From the NCBI GenBank assembly GCA_902626725.1, contig CACOGI010000001.1, positions 237,977 to 301,976 of the forward strand: a stretch of 64,000 bases of DNA, in the 5' to 3' direction. The notes under the pieces are model-generated. The model did no database searches, was not told the DNA's origin, and saw only the letters and a list, made by a program, of their open reading frames with translations. Source of the stretch: an uncultured Pelagibacteraceae bacterium. GTDB taxonomy: Bacteria > Pseudomonadota > Alphaproteobacteria > Pelagibacterales > Pelagibacteraceae. A program made the translations under genes and the position numbers. Shown one piece after another: positions 28,055-36,050 of the stretch (positions are counted from its first letter, which is position 1; each line of letters opens with the position of its first letter).

Positions 28055-28083
28055 TTGACTCTCACTTCCGAAGTTGTTTTAAT
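28055..28083 (+). promoter_or_regulatory. sigma70-type promoter for the Pot-type binding-protein gene
   Basis: TTGACT (28055-28060) and TTTAAT (28078-28083) are separated by 17 bp, the ideal spacing. Transcription would start near 28090, about 25 bp before the ATG. An internal promoter here would let the periplasmic binding protein be expressed more strongly than the rest of the operon, in line with the terminator at 29281. Confidence 0.6.
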
Positions 28084-28095
28084 TAGTTTTTTAAA

Positions 28096-28105
28096 CGTTT
28101 AAACG
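28096..28105. promoter_or_regulatory. palindrome CGTTTAAACG at the predicted transcription start
   Basis: The perfect 10-bp palindrome CGTTTAAACG overlaps a second palindrome AAACGTTT (28093-28100). It sits just after the predicted start point and directly before the GGAGGA ribosome-binding site of the binding-protein gene, a normal place for a repressor operator. No regulator is encoded beside it. Confidence 0.45.
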
Positions 28106-28113
28106 GAGGAAAA

Positions 28114-29241
28114 ATGAAAAAACTAAGTAAAATATTACTAGCTATTTCTTTTGCACTTTCACTAGCTACTTCAGCATTTGCAACAACAGTTACTGCAGTG
28201 TCTTGGGGTGGGGCTTACACTGAGTCTCAAAAGTTAGGTTATGGTGATCCAACTGCTAAAAAACTAGGCATTAACATTGCTTGGGTTGATTATTCAGGTG
28301 GTTTATCAGAAATTAAAGCACAAAAAGAAGCTGGTAAGATCACGTGGGATATAATCGACGTGTTTGCAATGGATACTATCACTGGATGTGATGAAGGTTT
28401 GTTTGTTGAATTTGATTTTGACAAAGACTTCCCACCAGCTCCAGATGGAACTCCAGCAAGTAAAGATTTCTTTACTGCAATGCCGAGTAAGTGTGCTGTA
28501 GGAAATATTTTATATTCTTGGAACTACGCTTATAACACTAACAATGTTAAAGGTACTCCAAAGACTATCAAAGATTTCTTTAACACAAAGAAATTCCCTG
28601 GAAAAAGAGCTATCTACAAAAGCGCTCTAACTAATTTAGAGATTGCTTTAGCTGCAGATGGTATTAAGCCAGGAAAAGGCGGAGCAAAAATCTATAAAGC
28701 TTTAGAAACAGAAAAAGGTGTTGAAAGAGCAATGAACAAGATCAAAGAGTTATGTACAGATCCAAAAGGTGGATGTGTATTTTGGTCTGCAGGTGCTCAA
28801 CCACCAGAACTGTTAGTATCAGGTGAAGTAGTAATGGCTACTGGTTGGAATGGTAGATTCTTCAATGCAGAAATTGGAGAAGGTGCACCAATCAAACAAG
28901 TTTGGGATGGCCAAGGTCTTGATTACGAATATTTCGTACAAGTTAAAGGTGGACCAAACGATGCTAATGGTATGGCTAAAAAAGCTTTAGCTATGATGAC
29001 TAGTGCAGAGATGTTAGCAGGAAGTGCTAAATACATCGCATATGCGCCTTGGAGAAAATCTTCAATCGCAATTATGGAAAAAGGTGAGCCATGGTATAAA
29101 GATGGTAAAACTAACATGGTACCACAAATGCCAACTGCACCACAAAACACTAAAAACTATTTCTTAGTTGACCCAATTTTCTGGGCTGACAACGGAACAG
29201 AGCTTGGTGAGAAGTGGGAAGCTATGAAAGCTGGTCTATAA
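28114..29241 (+). CDS. potD: periplasmic substrate-binding protein of the Pot-type ABC transporter
   Basis: This 375-residue protein starts with a clear Sec signal peptide (MKKLSKILLAISFALSLATSAFA, given here only by its ends: MKKLS to SAFA). Mature sequence opens TTVTAVSWGGAYTESQ, typical of cluster D type II binding proteins for polyamines, opines and related cations. It has Cys residues at GCDEGLF, SKCAVG, LCTDPKGGCVF that may form disulfides. The ribosome-binding site GGAGGA is strong. The neighbouring EutA/DoeA genes suggest the ligand could be a cyclic or zwitterionic amino-acid derivative rather than spermidine. Confidence 0.88.
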   Translation: MKKLSKILLAISFALSLATSAFATTVTAVSWGGAYTESQKLGYGDPTAKKLGINIAWVDYSGGLSEIKAQKEAGKITWDIIDVFAMDTITGCDEGLFVEFDFDKDFPPAPDGTPASKDFFTAMPSKCAVGNILYSWNYAYNTNNVKGTPKTIKDFFNTKKFPGKRAIYKSALTNLEIALAADGIKPGKGGAKIYKALETEKGVERAMNKIKELCTDPKGGCVFWSAGAQPPELLVSGEVVMATGWNGRFFNAEIGEGAPIKQVWDGQGLDYEYFVQVKGGPNDANGMAKKALAMMTSAEMLAGSAKYIAYAPWRKSSIAIMEKGEPWYKDGKTNMVPQMPTAPQNTKNYFLVDPIFWADNGTELGEKWEAMKAGL

Positions 29242-29280
29242 TTTAAGTTTTATTAAACTTAATTATATATTATAATTTAA

Positions 29281-29308
29281 GGGCGGTTATTTATAGCCGC
29301 CCTTTTTA
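29281..29308 (+). terminator. intrinsic terminator between the binding-protein and permease genes
   Basis: GGGCGGTTA pairs with TAGCCGCCC (9 bp, one G-T) around a 4-nt loop, followed by TTTTTATTTAT. It lies 40 bp after the binding-protein stop and 3-10 bp before the permease ATG, inside what is otherwise one operon. Partial read-through would give high binding protein and low permease levels. Confidence 0.88.
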
Positions 29309-29311
29309 TTT

Positions 29312-30565
29312 ATGAGCTCAGAAACAAAACAGATTTTAACGACCGATGGAATACCTTTAGAGGTAAGTCTAAAGAAGGCTGAAAAAAAAAATAAGATAAA
29401 AGCCTTCTTACTTGTTGCTCCTTTATTATTTTTTTTGATTATCACTTATGTTTTTCCAATAGGTGATATGTTATTCAGAAGTGTTGATGATAAAATGGTA
29501 ACACAAATGTTGCCCAAAACATTTAAAGCGATGGAAAACTGGGATGGTCAAGAGTTACCAGATGAAGAAGTTTTTGCTGCCTTTCATGACGATTTTATAA
29601 AATTAGTTGAAGATAAACGAGAGGGTAAACTATCTACCCAATTAAATTATACAAAAAATGGTTTTAAAAGTATAATTAAGAAACTTCGTAGAGCATCAAA
29701 AAAATTTGAAGAGGGAAATTATAAAGAACAAATAATGTCAGTTCATAAAAGATGGGCTGATGTTGAGTATTGGAGAGCAATTCAAAGAAGAGCTCCTGAA
29801 TTTACAGGTCAAAAATATCTAAAAGGAATGGATATGTATGTAAATGAAGAAGGCAAAATAGTAAGTGTTGAAGAAGATAGAAGAATTCATAGAGTACTGT
29901 GGTTGAGAACTTTAGAGATTGCATTCTTTGTTACAGTATTTTGCTTCTTAATGGCTTATCCAATAGCTCATTTGTTAGCTACTCTACCAATGAAGTATAG
30001 TAACTTACTAATGATCTGTGTACTCCTTCCATTTTGGACTTCATTACTTGTAAGAACTGCTAGCTGGATGATTTTGTTACAACAACAGGGAATTGTAAAC
30101 GACTTCTTTGTTGGAATAGGATTAGTAGCTGACGATAATAGACCTGAGATGATGTACAATAAGACAGGAAGCTATGTAGCTATGACACAAATCTTACTGC
30201 CATTTATGGTACTACCATTATACAGTGTAATGAAAACTATCTCACCAAGCTTGATGAGAGCGGGAAAATCACTAGGTGGAACACCATTTGTAGCATTTTG
30301 GAAAGTTTATTTTCCATTAACAATACCTGGAATAGGCGCAGGCTGTTTATTAGTATTTATTCTAGCAATTGGTTATTACATTACTCCAGCCTTAGTCGGT
30401 GGCGCATCCGGAACTCTAATAAGTAACCAAATTGCCTTTCATATGAAAAGTACATTAGATTGGAGTTTTGCATCTGCAATGGGACTAATGTTGTTAAGTG
30501 GAGTTTTAGTAATCTATTGGCTTTATAATAAAATAGTTGGAATTGATAATATCAAATTAGGATAA
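29312..30565 (+). CDS. potB: Pot-type ABC transporter permease (PotB-like) with a large periplasmic insert
   Basis: Inner-membrane permease, 417 residues against about 285-310 for classical PotB. The additional part lies between TM1 (about residues 30-50) and TM2 (about 203-225): a charged segment of roughly 150 residues including LRRASKKFEEGNYKEQ and VHKRWADVEYWRAIQ. The permease domain then has about five further helices and the EAA loop SPSLMRAGKSLGGTPFVAFW. Large-insert PotB proteins are known in alphaproteobacteria. Start ATG falls just after the terminator hairpin. Confidence 0.88.
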   Translation: MSSETKQILTTDGIPLEVSLKKAEKKNKIKAFLLVAPLLFFLIITYVFPIGDMLFRSVDDKMVTQMLPKTFKAMENWDGQELPDEEVFAAFHDDFIKLVEDKREGKLSTQLNYTKNGFKSIIKKLRRASKKFEEGNYKEQIMSVHKRWADVEYWRAIQRRAPEFTGQKYLKGMDMYVNEEGKIVSVEEDRRIHRVLWLRTLEIAFFVTVFCFLMAYPIAHLLATLPMKYSNLLMICVLLPFWTSLLVRTASWMILLQQQGIVNDFFVGIGLVADDNRPEMMYNKTGSYVAMTQILLPFMVLPLYSVMKTISPSLMRAGKSLGGTPFVAFWKVYFPLTIPGIGAGCLLVFILAIGYYITPALVGGASGTLISNQIAFHMKSTLDWSFASAMGLMLLSGVLVIYWLYNKIVGIDNIKLG

Positions 30566-30570
30566 TTAGG

Positions 30571-31425
30571 ATGGCATTACCAAAATATACCGAACCACAT
30601 TATAGAATTTGGCATTATATTTACCTAACAATTTGTGCTGCTGTTTTCTTTTTTCTAATTGCCCCTTTATTTGTAATCTTCCCATTATCTTTCAACGCGG
30701 AGGAATTTTTAAGTTTCTCTGATGGAATGAAACGGCTTGATCCAGATGCTTTCTCATTAAGATGGTACAAAGATATGATTTATGGAACTAAAAATCCTTG
30801 GGGATTGGCTGCCAAGAACAGTTTTATAATTGCAATTTTTGCAACGATTGGATCAGTAATACTTGGAACAGTTGCTGCACTAGGGTTAAGTAGCAGGCAC
30901 ATGCCTTACAAAGGTTTAATAATGGCTGTTTTAATTTCTCCAATGATTGTACCTTTAATCATTTCTGGAGTTGCAATATTTTTCTTTATGGCAAAAGCTG
31001 GTTTGGCAGCAACACATACAGGAATAGTTTTAGCTCATATTATTTTAGGTACACCTTTTGTAGTAATTACAGTAACAGCCACTTTATCAGGATTTGACCA
31101 CAGTGTTACAAGAGCCGCTGCAAGTTTGGGAAGTGATCCAGTAAATACTTTTATGAAGATTACTTTACCTCTAATTCTTCCTGGAGTAATTTCTGGAGGA
31201 TTATTTGCATTTGTAACTTCATTTGATGAAGTAGTTGTTGTTTTATTTTTAGCAGGACTGGAAAATACAACGATACCAATTCAAATGTGGACGGGTCTGA
31301 GAGAACAGTTAAGTCCAACAATTTTAGCTGTTGCGACTTGTTTGATTATATTATCAACATTGATATTGGTTACCGCTGAGCTTTTAAGAAGAAGATCTGA
31401 AAGACTTAGAGGAATTAATCGATAG
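30571..31425 (+). CDS. potC: Pot-type ABC transporter permease (PotC-like)
   Basis: Second permease, 284 residues with six predicted helices. The EAA loop DHSVTRAAASLGSDPVNTFMKI (shown in part; AAASLGSDP is the core) is at about residues 180-195, followed by GVISGGLFAFVTSFDEVVV, the usual PotC C-terminal pattern. It is 5 bp after potB. The FadN-like gene follows 12 bp later and may be on the same mRNA. Confidence 0.9.
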   Translation: MALPKYTEPHYRIWHYIYLTICAAVFFFLIAPLFVIFPLSFNAEEFLSFSDGMKRLDPDAFSLRWYKDMIYGTKNPWGLAAKNSFIIAIFATIGSVILGTVAALGLSSRHMPYKGLIMAVLISPMIVPLIISGVAIFFFMAKAGLAATHTGIVLAHIILGTPFVVITVTATLSGFDHSVTRAAASLGSDPVNTFMKITLPLILPGVISGGLFAFVTSFDEVVVVLFLAGLENTTIPIQMWTGLREQLSPTILAVATCLIILSTLILVTAELLRRRSERLRGINR

Positions 31426-31437
31426 TAAAATTACTTC

Positions 31438-33660
31438 ATGAAAATTAAGAACGTAGTTGTGATTGGCTCAGGAACAATGGGCAGTGGTATAGCTGCTCAT
31501 CTCTGTAATGCTAATATCCCTGTCACACTACTAGATTTAAAAACTGAAATAAGTCAAAATGCAAGAGAGCGAATTCATAAATCAAGACCACCTTTATTAA
31601 TCGATAAAACAAAAATTGATAATATTAAAGTTGGAAATATATCCGATAATTTTGATGTAGTTAAAGATGCTGACTGGATTGTAGAGGCAGTGGTTGAGAG
31701 AATTGATATAAAACATCAAATTTATGATAAAATTTTTGAAAGCAGGAAAGATGGAGCAATAGTTTCCTCAAATACTTCTTCAATCCCAATTAAAGTTTTA
31801 TCTCAAAATTTAAATAAAGATCAAAAAAAAGATTTTTGCATCACTCATTTTTTTAATCCTGTTAGATACATGGGTCTTTTAGAAATAGTTAAGAATGAAG
31901 ACAATGATTTAAATAAAATCAATCAATTAAAAGAATTTTGTGAAGTTGAGTTAGGTAAAGGAGCAATTGTTTGTAATGATACCCCTGGTTTTTTAGGAAA
32001 TAGGGTAGGTGTGTATGCAATGCAAATTGCAATGACTGAAGCATTTAAGATGAAACTTTCTGTGGAGGAAGCAGATGCAATCTTTGGAAGACCTATGGGT
32101 ATACCTAAAACAGGAGTTTTTGGATTATATGATTTGATTGGAATAGATTTAATGGCAGATGTTTTAAAAAGTTTTATCAAAGAACTTCCAAAATCTGATG
32201 AGTTCCATGAGGTAGCTAAAGAAATTCCTTTAGTTAAAAAATTAATCGAAACTGGATATACCGGGAGAAAAGGTAAAGGCGGATTCTATAGAATGAAGAA
32301 GACTGATAGTGGAAAAATTATGGAAGCTATTAATCTTGAAACTGGCGAGTATTCAACAAGTCAAAAAATAGATATTAAGTCTGATAAAGTAGATTTAAAG
32401 GCTCTAATTAATAGAAAAGATAAATACGGAGACTATGCTTGGTCAGTACTATCTAAGATAATAAAATATGCTTCATCACTAGTTCCTGGGATTACCAAAG
32501 AATTTAATGACATAGACGAAGCTATGAGACTTGGATTTAATTGGGCGAAAGGACCTTTTGAGATGTTAGAAGAAATTGGTGTTAAAAATTTCTTCGATAA
32601 AGTTGATGAATATAAAGGCAATAACTTTTTAGAAAATTTGTCAAATTCTAAAGATGAAAATTTTTATGGTGAAAGGCAAAAATATACATCAATTGAAACT
32701 TTAGGTAAGATCAAGAAAACTGCCTCAAGTGTTGATGGCAATAGTTCAGCTGCAATTTATAGATTTAATGATTTTAATATTGTTGAGTTTACGACTAAAG
32801 CTAATGCGCTCGATTATGACTCAATGGATGCTCTTAAGAAAGCAACTGATAAACCTTTAATAATAATTAATGAAAGTATGCAATTTTCTGCTGGTGTTAA
32901 CCTGACTTATACAATGGAATTTGCAAATAAAAATGATTTTAAATCGATAGAAAAATTTATTAAATATTTTCAAGAAACTTGTAAACATCTTAAGTACTCT
33001 AAATACCCAGTTATATCTGCACCATCAGGTTTAACTTTGGGAGGAGGTTTTGAAGTTTTAGTACAAAGTAATTTCGTAGCCTCACATACAAATATTGTAA
33101 TCGGATTAGTAGAGACTATTGTTGGATTAATTCCAGCTGGAGGCGGATGTAAAGAAATGCTGGCTAGATGGTTAAATACTGAAGAGGCTAAGAAAGACCC
33201 AAAATATGCACCCTTGAAAGTATTTGATATAATTGGCTATGGTAAAACAGCTACGTCTCCAGTTGAGGCAGAACCTTTGAAATACTTATTACCTGAAAAT
33301 AAAAGAATTATGAATAGAAATAGTTTGCTTGAAGTATCTAAAAAAATTTTAAATGAAAACAAGGACTTTAAAGCACCAAATGAGCTTACATTTAAATTAC
33401 CCGGCAAAGCAGTTATTGATGATATGAACAAAATTTTAGAAAAACTTTATAATGATAAAGTTATATTGGATCATGGTTTGACTGTAGCAAAAGAATTAGC
33501 TCATGTATTAAGTGGTGGTGAAACTACTAAAGATAAAACTCTTACAGAGGATGATTTGTTTAAATTAGAACTTGATGCTTTTATGAGATTAATCGAAACT
33601 AAACAAACTCAAGATAGAATTAAACATACTCTTGCTACTGGAAAACCTTTAGTTAATTAA
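31438..33660 (+). CDS. FadN-like 3-hydroxyacyl-CoA dehydrogenase / enoyl-CoA hydratase fusion
   Basis: This bifunctional beta-oxidation enzyme (740 residues) hydrates enoyl-CoA and oxidises 3-hydroxyacyl-CoA. Domain order is dehydrogenase first: NAD-binding VVIGSGTMGSGIAAHL (8-23), HAD C-terminal domains (about 185-290 and 340-410), then a crotonase domain (about 430-740) with FSAGVNL and LTLGGGFEVLV as oxyanion-hole loops. The order is opposite to FadB/FadJ and equals Bacillus FadN. No thiolase or acyl-CoA dehydrogenase is adjacent, and the gene follows the ABC importer by 12 bp. The stop overlaps the convergent cyclophilin gene by 8 bp. Confidence 0.88.
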   Translation: MKIKNVVVIGSGTMGSGIAAHLCNANIPVTLLDLKTEISQNARERIHKSRPPLLIDKTKIDNIKVGNISDNFDVVKDADWIVEAVVERIDIKHQIYDKIFESRKDGAIVSSNTSSIPIKVLSQNLNKDQKKDFCITHFFNPVRYMGLLEIVKNEDNDLNKINQLKEFCEVELGKGAIVCNDTPGFLGNRVGVYAMQIAMTEAFKMKLSVEEADAIFGRPMGIPKTGVFGLYDLIGIDLMADVLKSFIKELPKSDEFHEVAKEIPLVKKLIETGYTGRKGKGGFYRMKKTDSGKIMEAINLETGEYSTSQKIDIKSDKVDLKALINRKDKYGDYAWSVLSKIIKYASSLVPGITKEFNDIDEAMRLGFNWAKGPFEMLEEIGVKNFFDKVDEYKGNNFLENLSNSKDENFYGERQKYTSIETLGKIKKTASSVDGNSSAAIYRFNDFNIVEFTTKANALDYDSMDALKKATDKPLIIINESMQFSAGVNLTYTMEFANKNDFKSIEKFIKYFQETCKHLKYSKYPVISAPSGLTLGGGFEVLVQSNFVASHTNIVIGLVETIVGLIPAGGGCKEMLARWLNTEEAKKDPKYAPLKVFDIIGYGKTATSPVEAEPLKYLLPENKRIMNRNSLLEVSKKILNENKDFKAPNELTFKLPGKAVIDDMNKILEKLYNDKVILDHGLTVAKELAHVLSGGETTKDKTLTEDDLFKLELDAFMRLIETKQTQDRIKHTLATGKPLVN

Positions 33661-34297
33661 ACAATCTAAGAGTATTTATAAAGTCAGGCCTTAAAACATA
33701 TTCAGATTTATTTAAGTGTTTAATTTTTTCTAAAGCTTCTAAGCCAAATATTACTTTTCCAATGGGTGTGTATTCACCCTCATATAAAGGTTCATCCTGA
33801 AGAATTATAAAAAATTGACTGTCTTCAGTATCATATTCTAAAGTTCGAGCTAATCCTACGCTTCCTTTAGTGTAGTTAAAATTCTTATCAATTTCAGATT
33901 TAATTGTGCCTAGACCAGATTTTCCAGTTCCAATTTTTCCATAATCAATGTTTCCTTTCTTTCCAAATTCTAAATCTCCAGCTTGAACGAGTTTATCTTT
34001 AATGACTCTATGAAATGCCACATCATCATAGGCATTCGATTTGACTAACGTTTTAAATCTTTCTACTCCATTAGGAGATATGTCTGGATATAATTCTATA
34101 ATTACATTTCCACACTCAACGTTTAGAATCACTATGTTATTTGGATTTTCAAAATTGATTTTATTTGGGTTATAATTCTTAACAAATAAACATTTATTTT
34201 TTAGTAAAAAAAAAGAAGTAATTGAAAATAAACCTAAAATTACAACAAATATAAATATTATTTTTTCAGATTTTGATGCCTTTATTTTTTCAATCAT
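33653..34297 (-). CDS. membrane-anchored cyclophilin-type peptidyl-prolyl isomerase
   Basis: The 214-residue protein has an N-terminal membrane helix (about 13-32) and a cyclophilin domain: GNVIIELYPDISPNGVERFK, NAYDDVAFHRVIKDKLVQAG with the catalytic Arg in FHRV, and DSQFFIILQDEPLYEGEYTPIG split over the active site. It probably faces the periplasm and helps fold exported proteins. It overlaps the upstream metallopeptidase gene by 4 bp (ATGA-type junction). Confidence 0.88.
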   Translation of the reverse strand: MIEKIKASKSEKIIFIFVVILGLFSITSFFLLKNKCLFVKNYNPNKINFENPNNIVILNVECGNVIIELYPDISPNGVERFKTLVKSNAYDDVAFHRVIKDKLVQAGDLEFGKKGNIDYGKIGTGKSGLGTIKSEIDKNFNYTKGSVGLARTLEYDTEDSQFFIILQDEPLYEGEYTPIGKVIFGLEALEKIKHLNKSEYVLRPDFINTLRLFN

Positions 34298-35016
34298 AAA
34301 ATAAAATTTTCATCAATTTTTAGGATTCCTTTTTTGATGAATTCTATCTTCTTTTTTAGAATAGGATCAATTTTTTCAGGTAAATTTCCATATATTAAAT
34401 GAGAAAATACTTCAGCCATATCTTCAGATGCTGTTGATCGCGAGTATTCAGTAATAAACCCCTCTGGTTTAGAATATGTATCCAAACCAATTTTTTTTGT
34501 GCAGGTTGAACATTCTGCGTAATCGAACTCTTTAGGATTAAAACTGGACCAAATTTTTTCATTAAATATATCTTTGTAACTATCATTTATTATGTGAAAA
34601 ACTTCGTGATGTAATACTCTTTCAAAATACTTATCATTAAATTTTATATCTACAATCAAAGTTTTCATTACATTGTCAGGTATTCCAGCAGTGTTGATAC
34701 CTGAGATTGATAAGTCTTCACACATAACAATGTATTTTAAATTTATTTTTTTTAAAAAGTTTTGAGAATATCTGTTAAGATTTTTTTCAATAATCTTATA
34801 TTTTCTATCTAGGTCTTGTTTTGATGATTTGAAACAATTGATATTATTATCAATACCTATTGTAAATGCTTGTTTAGCATTCAAGTATCTTAATTTATTT
34901 TCAGTTTTAAGATTATAAATCTCCAGGTTTGGAATTTTTATTAATTCGTAAATTGTATCTGCTTGAGCTGGAAAAATTAAAAATAAATACAACAAAATGA
35001 GCTTTAATAATTTCAT
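34294..35016 (-). CDS. exported putative zinc metallopeptidase
   Basis: The gene product (240 residues) has a signal peptide (MKLLKLILLYLFLIFPAQA region, residues 1-19), so it acts in the periplasm. A gluzincin-like zinc site is visible: HEVFH at 137-141, then GFITEYSRSTASEDMAEVF (about 186-204), the pattern of the putative zinc-binding metallo-peptidase families in which the second Glu is the third ligand. Two cysteines (C169, C172) lie between. I do not know a substrate. It is co-transcribed with the cyclophilin. Confidence 0.7.
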   Translation of the reverse strand: MKLLKLILLYLFLIFPAQADTIYELIKIPNLEIYNLKTENKLRYLNAKQAFTIGIDNNINCFKSSKQDLDRKYKIIEKNLNRYSQNFLKKINLKYIVMCEDLSISGINTAGIPDNVMKTLIVDIKFNDKYFERVLHHEVFHIINDSYKDIFNEKIWSSFNPKEFDYAECSTCTKKIGLDTYSKPEGFITEYSRSTASEDMAEVFSHLIYGNLPEKIDPILKKKIEFIKKGILKIDENFIL

Positions 35017-35070
35017 AATTAGTATTATTGAAGATATTCCAATTTGTTAGAATGTGATAGAGTTTTTGTG

Positions 35071-36030
35071 ATGAAAAAAAAAAGAGGCAAAGAACCCATT
35101 CAACCAGTAAGTGGTACAAAGGTTCCAAGATTTGCTGGCCCATCAACTTTTGCTAGACTACCAGAATTAAGAGATGTTGAGTATTGCGATGTTGCAATAG
35201 TCGGAATACCATTCGATGCAGGTACAAGTTACAGACCCGGGGCAAGATTTGGTCCCCAAAGTATTAGACAAGCTTCAAGACATTTAAGAACAAATTATCA
35301 TCCAAATTATGATGTTGAGCCCTTTAAAGTTCAACAAGTTGCTGATGCAGGTGATATTACTTGCAATCCATTTAATATAGATGAAGCAATTAAGCAAATT
35401 GAGGAGGGAGCCTTGGATCTTCTTAAAAAAACTGGTGGTATAATTAGTTTAGGTGGAGATCATACAATTGCGTTTCCTTTATTAAAAGCAGTAAATAAAA
35501 TTAATAACGGCCCAGTTGCTTTAGTTCATTTTGATGCACATTTAGATACTTGGGATACTTATTTTGGCGCTCCTTACACACATGGAACCCCTTTTAGAAG
35601 AGCAAGGGAGGAAAATTTATTTTTAGATGATGCTTCAATGCACGTAGGGATTAGAGGACCTTTGTATAATAGAAATGATATTAAAAACGATGAAAGCTTT
35701 GGATTTAAAATTATTCACTGTGATGAGTTTCAAACAGAAGGCACAGATAAAATTGCTGAAAGAATAAGGAAAAGAGTTGGTGATAACCCACTTTATTTAT
35801 CAATTGATATAGATGTACTAGATCCTGCTTTTGCACCTGGAACAGGTACACCAGAGATAGCAGGAATGACCACAAGAGAAATGGTTAATGTTATAAGAGG
35901 TTTATCTGGTATGAATTTAATCTCAGCAGATGTAGTTGAGGTTTCACCAGCATATGATCATGCTGAAGTAACATCTTTGGCTGCTGCAACAATTGTTTAT
36001 GAATTAACTAATTTGTTTGCAAAAAAATAA
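35071..36030 (+). CDS. speB: ureohydrolase (agmatinase/guanidinobutyrase-like)
   Basis: Mn2+-dependent hydrolase that releases urea from a guanidino compound. Metal-ligand motifs are present: LGGDHTIAFP, FDAHLDTWD and SIDIDVLDPAFAPGTGTPE. THGTPFRRA and GARFGPQSIR are typical of SpeB/GbuA enzymes. The frame is open from TTG 35044, but ATG 35071 gives a normal N-terminus (319 residues). The aldehyde dehydrogenase 20 bp downstream suggests a route from agmatine or 4-guanidinobutyrate through an aldehyde; which one is not resolvable. Allantoin genes nearby also yield urea. Confidence 0.85.
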   Translation: MKKKRGKEPIQPVSGTKVPRFAGPSTFARLPELRDVEYCDVAIVGIPFDAGTSYRPGARFGPQSIRQASRHLRTNYHPNYDVEPFKVQQVADAGDITCNPFNIDEAIKQIEEGALDLLKKTGGIISLGGDHTIAFPLLKAVNKINNGPVALVHFDAHLDTWDTYFGAPYTHGTPFRRAREENLFLDDASMHVGIRGPLYNRNDIKNDESFGFKIIHCDEFQTEGTDKIAERIRKRVGDNPLYLSIDIDVLDPAFAPGTGTPEIAGMTTREMVNVIRGLSGMNLISADVVEVSPAYDHAEVTSLAAATIVYELTNLFAKK

Positions 36031-36050
36031 GGAAAGGTTAGGAGTCTGTT

